A stretch of 64,000 bases of DNA. Origin: an uncultured Eubacteriales bacterium (lineage in GTDB: Bacteria > Bacillota > Clostridia > Christensenellales > CAG-917). Positions within the stretch are counted from its first letter, which is position 1, and each line of letters starts with the position of its first letter. The DNA lies in assembly GCA_900545885.1 (NCBI GenBank), contig URAF01000003.1, positions 1 through 64,000 on the forward strand. Reading direction: 5' to 3'. The notes under the pieces were generated by a model, which saw only the letters and a list, made by a program, of their open reading frames with translations, was not told the DNA's origin and did not search any database. A program made the position numbers and the translations under genes. This document shows, one piece after another, positions 57,058 to 64,000 of the stretch.

Positions 57058-57872
57058 ATTCCCTCCACCAATTCGTCTTCGTCTATAACCGCGCCTTGGA
57101 AACGGTAACCTTTTTCGCCGAGTTCGCGGGCAAGTTCGGTCGCGGGCGGCAACGTAAGTCCGCACTCCTCCACCACGGGAGAGGAAAACACCTCTTTCGG
57201 TGTGCCGTCCAGCGCAACTCTGCCCTTTTTGAGAACTATAATTCTGTCTGCCATTGCGGCTTCGTCCATATTGTGCGTAATGGTGATGACCGTAATGCCC
57301 GAATCGTTGAGTTTGCGCGCGACGTCCATTATTTCACGTCTGCCCTCGGGGTCGAGCATGGACGTCGACTCGTCGAAAATGAGAATTTCGGGTTTCATCG
57401 CAAGCACGCCCGCTATCGCGACGCGCTGTTTCTGTCCGCCCGAAAGTTTGCTTGCGCTGCGCGTGCGGTATTCCGTCATGTCCACGGCTTCGAGCGCCCA
57501 GTTCACGCGTTCGATTATTTCTTCGCGCGGAACGCCGATGTTCTCGGGTCCGAACGCCACGTCGTCTTCAATCAACGTCGCAACCATCTGGTTGTCGGGG
57601 TTCTGGAAAACCATTCCCGCCTTTTTGCGTATTTCGAATGTCTTTTCGACGTCGCGGGTGTTCATTCCGTCGATGAGAACGTCACCCGTGGACGGCACGA
57701 AAAGCCCGTTCAACAGTTTTGCAAGCGTACTTTTGCCGCTTCCGTTCATTCCCGCAAGCGCTACAAACTCGCCCTTTTCGACGGTAAAGGACACGTTGCG
57801 GAGGGCACGCAGTGTCTGCCCTTCGGCAAGTCGGTAGGAATAATTGACGCCTTTGACTTCGATTTGTGACAT
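57039..57872 (-). CDS. ecfA1: ECF transporter ATPase A1
   Basis: A 277-residue ABC ATPase, first gene of the ECF operon. Walker A is GMNGSGKSTLAKLL, the Q loop VFQNPDNQMVATLIEDDV (typical of EcfA1), signature LSGGQKQRVAIAG, Walker B ILIFDESTSMLDP (with Ser in place of the usual Pro) and H loop THNMDEA. There is no ribosome site: TTGCAA-16-TAAAAT ends 9 nt before the ATG, so the mRNA is leaderless or nearly so. Confidence 0.94.
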   Translation of the reverse strand: MSQIEVKGVNYSYRLAEGQTLRALRNVSFTVEKGEFVALAGMNGSGKSTLAKLLNGLFVPSTGDVLIDGMNTRDVEKTFEIRKKAGMVFQNPDNQMVATLIEDDVAFGPENIGVPREEIIERVNWALEAVDMTEYRTRSASKLSGGQKQRVAIAGVLAMKPEILIFDESTSMLDPEGRREIMDVARKLNDSGITVITITHNMDEAAMADRIIVLKKGRVALDGTPKEVFSSPVVEECGLTLPPATELARELGEKGYRFQGAVIDEDELVEGICRQLL

Positions 57873-57881
57873 ATTGGTGTA

Positions 57882-57909
57882 ATTTTAGCACAATATCGCC
57901 GAATTGCAA
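57882..57909 (-). promoter_or_regulatory. Promoter of the ecf operon, very short leader
   Basis: On the minus strand TTGCAA (57909-57904), 16 bp, TAAAAT (57887-57882), 9 nt before ATG. Confidence 0.58.
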
Positions 57910-58146
57910 AACGATTGCAATCATTTGCGCCGTGTGAAAGCCGCGCAGACAGGTTTTCGGAGATTTTACGACACCTTGTCGCGCTTTTCCGCGCACAAAT
58001 TTTCCGTTATCGTCGATTTTACCAACCGTCCGACGCCATTTTTCCGTGCCCGTTTCCGCACTCTGCCGCAAGTTTCATACGCGCATACAGTGCGCACGTA
58101 TACAGATGTGTTGTTATCTGTTAGTAATACAAACTGCAAATATTGA

Positions 58147-58175
58147 TTGACTATTACGCGTGCGGAGAGTATAAT
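58147..58175 (+). promoter_or_regulatory. Promoter of the PFOR gene
   Basis: TTGACT (58147-58152), 17 bp, TATAAT (58170-58175); a leader of about 55 nt with GGAGG follows. Upstream, 57910-58146 has a near-palindrome ATACGCGCA/TGCGCACGTAT around 58079-58104 and no gene. Confidence 0.78.
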
Positions 58176-58235
58176 CCACCTTGCTAGCCTTATGGCTGAA
58201 TTTTTCAGGATTACAAGTTTCTATGGAGGTCTTTT

Positions 58236-61200
58236 ATGAAAAAGATGACTATCGACGGTAATACCGCTGCGGCGCATATCGCGTATGCGTTCTCCGACGT
58301 TGCGGCAATTTACCCCATTACGCCCTCCTCTCCCATGGCTGAAAACTGCGACGAATGGGCGGGTCAAGGCAGAAAAAACATACTGGGCAACGTGCTTAAA
58401 ATCGCCGAAATGCAGTCCGAAGCAGGCGCGGCAGGCGCGGTTCACGGTTCTCTCGCCGCAGGCGCGATGACCACCACCTTCACCGCAAGCCAAGGTCTGT
58501 TGCTGATGATTCCCAATATGTACAAAATCGCGGGCGAACTTCTCCCCTGCGTTTTCCACGTTTCCGCAAGAGCTCTCGCCGCTCACGCACTCAGCATCTT
58601 CGGCGACCACGCGGACGTTATGGCTTGCCGTCAGACCGGCTTTGCTATGCTCGCGTCCAACTCCGTTCAGGAAGTTATGGACCTGAGCCTTGTGGCACAT
58701 CTTTCCACCCTCAAATCCTCCGTACCTTTCATAAACTTCTTCGACGGTTTCAGAACCTCTCACGAAGTCAGCAAAATCGACGTCATCGACTACGAAGAAA
58801 TCAAGTCCCTCGTCGACTTTGACGATATCGACCGTTTCCGCGCACGTTCCCTCAACCCCGAACATCCTCATCAGGCAGGCACGGCGCAGAACCCCGACAT
58901 CTACTTCCAGAACAGAGAAGCCGCAAACAAATACTATGACGCAGTTCCCGGCATCGTCCAGACCATGATGGATAAGGTCGCGGGCATCACCGGCAGACAG
59001 TATCACCTCGTTGACTACTACGGTGCAAAAGACGCAGACCGCGTCATCGTCCTTATGGGCAGCGGTGCGGAAGCAGTCGAAGAAACCGTCGATTACCTCA
59101 ACGCAAGAGGTCAGAAAGTCGGTGTCGTCAAAGTCAGACTGTACCGTCCTTTCCCCGTCGACGCGTTTGTCGCGGCACTCCCCAAGACCGCAAAGAAAAT
59201 CACCGTTCTCGACCGCACCAAGGAAGCAGGTTCCCTCGGCGAACCCCTCTACCTCGACGTCGTCACCGCGCTTGACGAAAAGAACGTCAAAGCAGAAATC
59301 CTCTGCGGCAGATACGGCCTCGGCAGCAAGGAATTCAATCCTTCCATGGTCAACGCCGTGTACCAGAACATGAACGAAGGCAAGAAGAACCACTTCACCG
59401 TCGGTATCTTCGACGACGTAACGTTCACTTCTCTCGACATCAAAGAGAAAATCGACGTTGCATCTCCCAGCACCATTTCCTGCAAGTTCTACGGCCTCGG
59501 CTCCGACGGTACTGTCGGCGCGAACAAGAACAGCATCAAAATCATCGGCGACCACACCGACAAATACGCACAGGGTTACTTCTCCTACGACTCCAAGAAG
59601 TCCGGCGGCATCACCATTTCCCACCTGCGTTTCAGCGATGAGCCCATTCGCAGCACTTACCTCATCGACCAGGCCGACTTCGTCGCTTGCCACAATGAGT
59701 CTTACGTGCTCCGTTACGACATGCTCTCCGACCTGAAAGACGGCGGCACCTTCCTGCTCAACAGCATCTGGTCCCCCGACGAAATGGACAAACAGCTCCC
59801 CGCCAAGATGAAGAACCAGATTGCAAGAAAGCACATCAAGTTCTACACCCTCGACGGTCTGGACGTCATCACCAAACTCGGCGCGTCCAAAGGCGTCAAC
59901 ACCGTTATGCAGGCGGCATTCTTCAAACTCGCAAACGTCATTCCTTACGAAGACGCAGAGAGATACATGAAAGAAGCCATCAAGAAGACCTACGGCAAGA
60001 AAGGTGACGCAGTCGTCAACATGAACTGCGCTTGCATCGACAACGCCATCGCAGGCCTCAAAGAAGTCAAATATCCCGAAAGCTGGGCAACCACCACGAC
60101 CGGTGCAGATCCTCTGCCCGTTCCCGATGACGAATACTTCAAGAACTTCATCGCGCCCATCACCGCACAGGAAGGCGACAAACTGCCCGTGTCCGCGTTC
60201 AACGCAGACGGCATCGTGCCCACCGGCACCACCAAGTTCGAAAAACGCGGTATCGCGGTCAGCGTTCCCGAATGGGATCCCGCAAAATGCATCCAGTGCA
60301 ACCGCTGCTCGCTGGTCTGCCCTCACGCGGCAATCCGTCCCACGCTCGCAACCCCCGAAGAACTCGCCGACAAACCCGAAGGTTTTGTCACAAAGGCCGC
60401 AATCGGTTTCAAGGGTTACGAATACCGTATGCAGGTCAGTCCTTACGACTGCTCCGGCTGCAATAACTGCGTGAACGTCTGCCCCGCAAAGGAAAAGGCA
60501 CTCTCCATGATTCCTCTTGCCGCATCCATTGAAAAGGACGCCGCAAACTGGGACTATGCAGTCAGCCTCAAAGAGACCTCCGCTCCTATCCCCGCCGATA
60601 AGGTTGCTTCCGTCAAGAACAGCCAGTTCAAGAAACCTCTCTTCGAATTCTCCGGCGCGTGCGCAGGCTGCGGCGAAACTCCTTACGTCAAACTCATCAC
60701 CCAACTCTTCGGCGACAGAATGGTCATCGCCAACGCAACGGGTTGCTCCTCCATTTACGGCGGCAGCGCACCTACCTGCCCTTACACCAAGAACGACGCA
60801 GGCAAAGGTCCCGCATGGGCGAACTCCCTCTTCGAAGACAACGCAGAGTTCGGTTTCGGTATGCACCTTGCATATCAGCAGAGAAGAAACGTCCTTGCCA
60901 ACATCATGACCAACATCATCGGTCTTGACACCATTTCCGCAGAAATGAAAGAAGCCTTCACCGAATGGCTGGACGGCAAAGACGACGGTCCCGCTTCCGA
61001 AGCGGCAACCAAGAAGATTCTTGCACTGCTCCCCGCAGAAAAAGAGAACGCCAACGGCATGACTCTCGAACTGCTCGAAAAGATTCAGGCAAGAAAAGAC
61101 TGCCTCATCAAGAAGTCCATCTGGATTATCGGCGGTGACGGCTGGGCATACGACATCGGTTACAACGGCGTCGACCACGTGCTCGCAAGCGGCGAAGACG

Positions 61201-61772
61201 TCAACATCCTCGTCCTCGACACCGAAGTGTACTCCAACACCGGCGGACAGGCGTCCAAGTCCACTCCTACGGGCGCAATCGCGAAGTTCGCGGCAACCGG
61301 CAAACGCACCAAGAAGAAAGACCTTGCACTGCTTGCAATGGACTACGGCTATGTGTACGTCGCACAGGTTTCCATGGGCGCGGATATGAACCAGGTCGTC
61401 AAAGCATTCGCGGAAGCGGAAGCATATCACGGACCTTCCATCATCATCGCATACGCACCCTGCATCAACCACGGCATCAACATGACCAAGTCGCAGCTCG
61501 AAATGAAGAAAGCGGTTGACACGGGTTACTGGCAACTCTTCCGCTACAACCCCAATCTCGCGGACACCGAGCAGAACCCCTTCACTTTGGACAGCAAAGA
61601 ACCCACCGAAGACTACCAGTCCTTCCTTATGGGCGAAGTCCGTTACGCGTCTCTTGCAAAACAGAACCCCGACGCGGCGAAAGTGCTGTTCGAGAAGAAC
61701 GAACGCGACGCAGCAGTCAAACGTGCATTCTATGCCCGCAAGGCGGAATCCAACTGGAAACCCGGCAAATAA
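58236..61772 (+). CDS. nifJ: Pyruvate:ferredoxin (flavodoxin) oxidoreductase
   Basis: A 1178-residue single-chain PFOR of normal length. Domains in order: pyrimidine-binding domain (YPITPSSPMAE near 30), domain II/III, the 2[4Fe-4S] ferredoxin domain with CIQCNRCSLVCPH (about 686) and CSGCNNCVNVCPA, and the TPP domain with CAGCGETPY, GDGWAYDIGYNG and the final VYSNTGGQASKSTPTGA stretch. It oxidises pyruvate to acetyl-CoA and CO2 and reduces ferredoxin, a central step of clostridial fermentation. GGAGG precedes the ATG. Codon use is strongly biased, as in a highly expressed gene. Confidence 0.97.
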   Translation: MKKMTIDGNTAAAHIAYAFSDVAAIYPITPSSPMAENCDEWAGQGRKNILGNVLKIAEMQSEAGAAGAVHGSLAAGAMTTTFTASQGLLLMIPNMYKIAGELLPCVFHVSARALAAHALSIFGDHADVMACRQTGFAMLASNSVQEVMDLSLVAHLSTLKSSVPFINFFDGFRTSHEVSKIDVIDYEEIKSLVDFDDIDRFRARSLNPEHPHQAGTAQNPDIYFQNREAANKYYDAVPGIVQTMMDKVAGITGRQYHLVDYYGAKDADRVIVLMGSGAEAVEETVDYLNARGQKVGVVKVRLYRPFPVDAFVAALPKTAKKITVLDRTKEAGSLGEPLYLDVVTALDEKNVKAEILCGRYGLGSKEFNPSMVNAVYQNMNEGKKNHFTVGIFDDVTFTSLDIKEKIDVASPSTISCKFYGLGSDGTVGANKNSIKIIGDHTDKYAQGYFSYDSKKSGGITISHLRFSDEPIRSTYLIDQADFVACHNESYVLRYDMLSDLKDGGTFLLNSIWSPDEMDKQLPAKMKNQIARKHIKFYTLDGLDVITKLGASKGVNTVMQAAFFKLANVIPYEDAERYMKEAIKKTYGKKGDAVVNMNCACIDNAIAGLKEVKYPESWATTTTGADPLPVPDDEYFKNFIAPITAQEGDKLPVSAFNADGIVPTGTTKFEKRGIAVSVPEWDPAKCIQCNRCSLVCPHAAIRPTLATPEELADKPEGFVTKAAIGFKGYEYRMQVSPYDCSGCNNCVNVCPAKEKALSMIPLAASIEKDAANWDYAVSLKETSAPIPADKVASVKNSQFKKPLFEFSGACAGCGETPYVKLITQLFGDRMVIANATGCSSIYGGSAPTCPYTKNDAGKGPAWANSLFEDNAEFGFGMHLAYQQRRNVLANIMTNIIGLDTISAEMKEAFTEWLDGKDDGPASEAATKKILALLPAEKENANGMTLELLEKIQARKDCLIKKSIWIIGGDGWAYDIGYNGVDHVLASGEDVNILVLDTEVYSNTGGQASKSTPTGAIAKFAATGKRTKKKDLALLAMDYGYVYVAQVSMGADMNQVVKAFAEAEAYHGPSIIIAYAPCINHGINMTKSQLEMKKAVDTGYWQLFRYNPNLADTEQNPFTLDSKEPTEDYQSFLMGEVRYASLAKQNPDAAKVLFEKNERDAAVKRAFYARKAESNWKPGK

Positions 61773-61800
61773 GTCGGTGCGCACAGCGTAAACCAACAAA

Positions 61801-61824
61801 AACCCCGTCCAAACGGACGGGGTT
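61801..61824 (+). terminator. Terminator of the PFOR gene
   Basis: AACCCCGTCC (61801-61810) pairs with GGACGGGGTT (61815-61824), then TTATTT. The stretch 61825-61997 shows nothing else. Confidence 0.88.
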
Positions 61825-61997
61825 TTATTTAACAATGTGACTTTTACCTTGTAGCTTTTGTATCTTATTTTACAACGCAATTCATTTCTTGTTCGGAATT
61901 GCGTTTCAATCCGACTAATCTACATCTGAATTAAACCGGCAAATAACTCAACTTATCTTTTACATCGATAATTCAAGGACAATCCTCAAACAGCTGA

Positions 61998-63337
61998 TTA
62001 TTTGTTTGCAAACTTGCTGTTGTACACGTATTCCACGTTGACAAAGCCTTTGTCGCACCAACCCAAATAAGAATCGGTATAAGAGAAGGTTTTGCCGAAT
62101 CCGTCGAGTTTGTACTCTTCGATGACGGTATAAGTGTTAAAGTTCGCGGAATAGGTCATATCGCTGATTGTGACCTCGTCGTAAAATCTCTTCCACGAAC
62201 CGTTATCGTAATGTACGGTTCTGACGACATAAAATCCGTAGCTCGTTGTTTTGGCTTTCGTGACAAAACTTTCGACAGCTGTTACGGCAGAAGTGTCGGG
62301 AATGCCGTCGGATACAAAATCGTAGCTGATTTGCTCAACGTTTTCAAGCTGTTGAATTTGACCGTAAACTTGCTGTACGGCACATAAAGAAGTTGTTTCG
62401 CGACTTCTTCCATACGTTCCGCAAGACGCAGTATTTCTTTCTTGTCGCCCTTTTTCTGTGCGTCCACAATCTTTTCGGAAAGTTCATTGCTCTCTTTCAT
62501 AAGCGCGGTGCGCTCTTTGTCGTACCATACGAGCGTGTTGTCGGGATTTTCCACATAATCTTCGGACATTGCGCTCAACACCGTTTTGCGGTTCATTCCC
62601 AACTCGATTTTATTGTATCCCGCAAGCGGGTTCGCCCCGCCGCGTTGTCCGACTACGTTGATTATTGGAAGTATGAGCGCCGCAATCATAACGACAAACG
62701 TTACGACGGCGACGGAAACGCTCATTGCATTGCTTATCCTTCTTTTGTCGGAAGTGATTTCGGAAGTCGAAGAGGACCACGAAAACTTGCTTGCAGCTTT
62801 GCCGCCGAACACCATAGTTTTTGCACTCAACAAACCGCAACCGTCTGCCATTACGCCGCAGATGCAAAGTATTCCGACCACCAACGCGGCAATAATAAGC
62901 GTTATTTCACGACATGCCAACACAAATCCCGTGAGAGATACCACGACAACCGTTGCCGCAGTCACGAACATCATAATTCTGTTGACGCGAAGCGTAATGC
63001 TCTGCACCACGAAGAAAAGGTTGAAAAAAGCAAGCGCCAAAGCCGTTGCCAGCAACACAAGCGCAAGGGTTCTTTCCGTTTCCGATGCGGACACAGAAGG
63101 AAAAACTATCGCGCATACAAGCAAAACCACCGTCACGAAAATTTGCAAGACCGCAGCCGTAAGACGCAGATTCCAAAATCTTCCCACCACGCTCATAGGC
63201 TGTTTTGCTTTGATATTTTTCTGTTTGCCCGTGTTTTCGGGTGCGTTTTGCGCCGCTTTCGCTTCGACTGCCGTGTCGTTGCTTTGCACGGTTTGCGTCG
63301 CGACTTCTACGACTGCGTTTTCGTTCTCGTTTGTCAT
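61998..63337 (-). pseudogene. Frameshifted multi-helix membrane protein with SmpA-like tail
   Basis: The frame from ATG 63337 (GGAAGGGG site) encodes a hydrophilic N-terminus, several hydrophobic helices (five or so between about 50 and 235) and a region with YNKIELGMNRKTVLSAM, like SmpA/BamE-type small domains. It stops at 62282. From about 62350 another frame on the same strand continues well: NVEQISYDFVSDGIPDTSAV through to GWCDKGFVNVEYVYNSKFANK and a TAA at 61998. One missing base near 62340-62352 would join the two. Either a real frameshift mutation or an assembly error; the full product would be about 446 residues. Confidence 0.7.
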
Positions 63338-63397
63338 CCCATTCCCCTTCCACGTCCCGCCAGACGGCGGCGACGAATAGAGCATATTGTATCTACT

Positions 63398-63425
63398 ACA
63401 ATAGTATAATTTATTTTTTTGTCAA
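63398..63425 (-). promoter_or_regulatory. Promoter of the frameshifted membrane-protein gene
   Basis: On the minus strand TTGACA (63425-63420), 16 bp, TATTGT (63403-63398). An inverted repeat ATTGTA-5-TACAAT overlaps the start region and could be an operator. Confidence 0.6.
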
Positions 63426-63487
63426 ATATATTGATGGTTTATCATACTGCCACACCCCGGAACGTCCGCCGTATTTTTCGCAACAAA

Positions 63488-63510
63488 AATCCCCGCTTTA
63501 TGCGGGGATT
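63488..63510 (-). terminator. Terminator of the ProB-like gene
   Basis: AATCCCCGC (63488-63496) pairs with GCGGGGATT (63502-63510); on the minus strand TTTTG follows. Confidence 0.85.
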
Positions 63511-63535
63511 GCAATATTACACGGTTCGGTTTCAA

Positions 63536-64000
63536 TCAGATGCCGAGGCCGATGCGGGTTGCGGGAACGTTGCCGTCCAGTATGTCCTTTATCTTGTAAC
63601 GACTGCTTGCAATCATTACCGTAGTGCCGTTTTTGAGCGGTTCTTTGATGTATTCGAGTTTGGCTCTGGCGCCCTGCGCGCCTTTGCGGGAAGCGCCCTG
63701 ACAATGCGTCTGCAAGGCTTCAACGTTTGCGATGAGCTCGTATACGTCTTTTCCGCTGACGCGCTCGATAAGCGATTTGTCGTCTTCGGGATTTGAATAT
63801 ATTCCGTCAGTCGTGGTCAGAATGAGCAAAGTCTTGCATTTGACAAGGCAAGCAATCTGGCTTGCAGTTTCGTCGTTGTCCACGCACTCTATGGCTTTGC
63901 CGCGTTCGGCACGAACTTTGATTATCTCGTGTTTGCGGTTTTCCTCGTCGCTCACGGGGTCGTTGTAGTTGACAATCGGAATGGCGTTTTGCCCGGGGCA
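63536..64000 (-). CDS. ProB-like amino acid kinase (partial, 3' part)
   Basis: The last 154 codons of an amino acid kinase family protein; the start lies beyond the window. Visible marks are IPIVNYNDPV (like IPIINENDTV of glutamate 5-kinase), VDNDETASQIACLVKCKTLLILTTTDGIYSN, the nucleotide-binding strand and loop, and the final SRYKIKDILDGNVPATRIGLG. The usual GTGGMxTK segment reads SRKGAQGARAKLE, so the phosphate-binding loop differs. Glutamate 5-kinase of proline synthesis is the best guess; no PUA domain follows. Confidence 0.7.
   Translation of the reverse strand, partial: CPGQNAIPIVNYNDPVSDEENRKHEIIKVRAERGKAIECVDNDETASQIACLVKCKTLLILTTTDGIYSNPEDDKSLIERVSGKDVYELIANVEALQTHCQGASRKGAQGARAKLEYIKEPLKNGTTVMIASSRYKIKDILDGNVPATRIGLGI

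Noticed and set aside
58221..61880. A 1219-codon open frame antisense to the PFOR gene
   Set aside because: It is a shadow of strong codon bias in PFOR: its third positions avoid bases that would give stops on the other strand. It has no family match, no ribosome site and an odd Cys/Val/Asp-rich composition.
62330..62360. Programmed -1 frameshift in the membrane-protein gene
   Set aside because: The run is only GAAAAC and no stimulatory hairpin is evident; mutation or sequencing error is simpler.

Overview
The window reads as a chromosomal segment of an anaerobic, endospore-forming member of the Bacillota, class Clostridia. The evidence is a SpoIIE phosphatase next to tilS-hpt, a pyruvate:ferredoxin oxidoreductase, an ecfA1-ecfA2-ecfT-truA energy-coupling operon, a pth-mfd-foldase lipoprotein block, consensus TTGACA/TATAAT promoters, and tRNA genes that encode their own CCA ends. 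Base composition looks moderate, near 50 % GC by eye. The genus cannot be fixed from sequence alone; an uncultured gut-type clostridial lineage is a reasonable guess.

Left end (1-5340) is accessory DNA. A GC-rich inverted repeat is followed by a short operon with a textbook promoter and a palindromic operator: flavin reductase-like protein, radical SAM protein A, MarR regulator, radical SAM protein B. This is the so-called radical SAM mobile pair. A large serine recombinase, a 136-bp nested inverted-repeat structure and a sigma-region-4-like regulator follow. The segment stops at a tRNA cluster (fMet, Met, Glu, Val).

5340-24400 is mostly housekeeping and lightly characterised genes: two DUF2804 proteins, a beta-propeller glycosidase-like protein, a Crh-like HPr protein without the catalytic histidine, tRNA-Gln, a tRNA-Pro flanked by partial copies of itself, an iron alcohol dehydrogenase, a ZIP transporter, DegV, a phospho-sugar mutase, VanW, then the overlapping operon tilS-hpt-cca-rmuC-PHP.

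24400-39700 holds spoIIE, an F420 ligase-like gene, a PflX-like radical SAM gene, a uracil permease/upp salvage operon preceded by a leader peptide and terminator resembling pyrBI attenuation, two divergent SLC13/ArsB-type permeases (one behind a yybP-ykoY-type Mn riboswitch), a tyrosine phosphatase, an esterase and a large foldase-like lipoprotein.

39700-58000, all on the minus strand, holds mfd, pth, an N-terminally eroded GlmU, tadA, rlmH, two CPBP proteases, walJ, a three-gene zinc-ribbon/membrane-protein cluster, glnS, truA and the ECF transporter core. The right end carries PFOR on the plus strand, a frameshifted membrane protein and the 3' part of a ProB-like kinase.

Across the window at least five genes have a -10 hexamer exactly 6 nt before the start codon and no Shine-Dalgarno, which predicts leaderless mRNAs. 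Two more have gaps of 8 and 9 nt. This, the uraA attenuator, the Mn riboswitch, the mobile radical SAM cassette with its odd repeats, and the zinc-ribbon/membrane trio are the points most worth following up.
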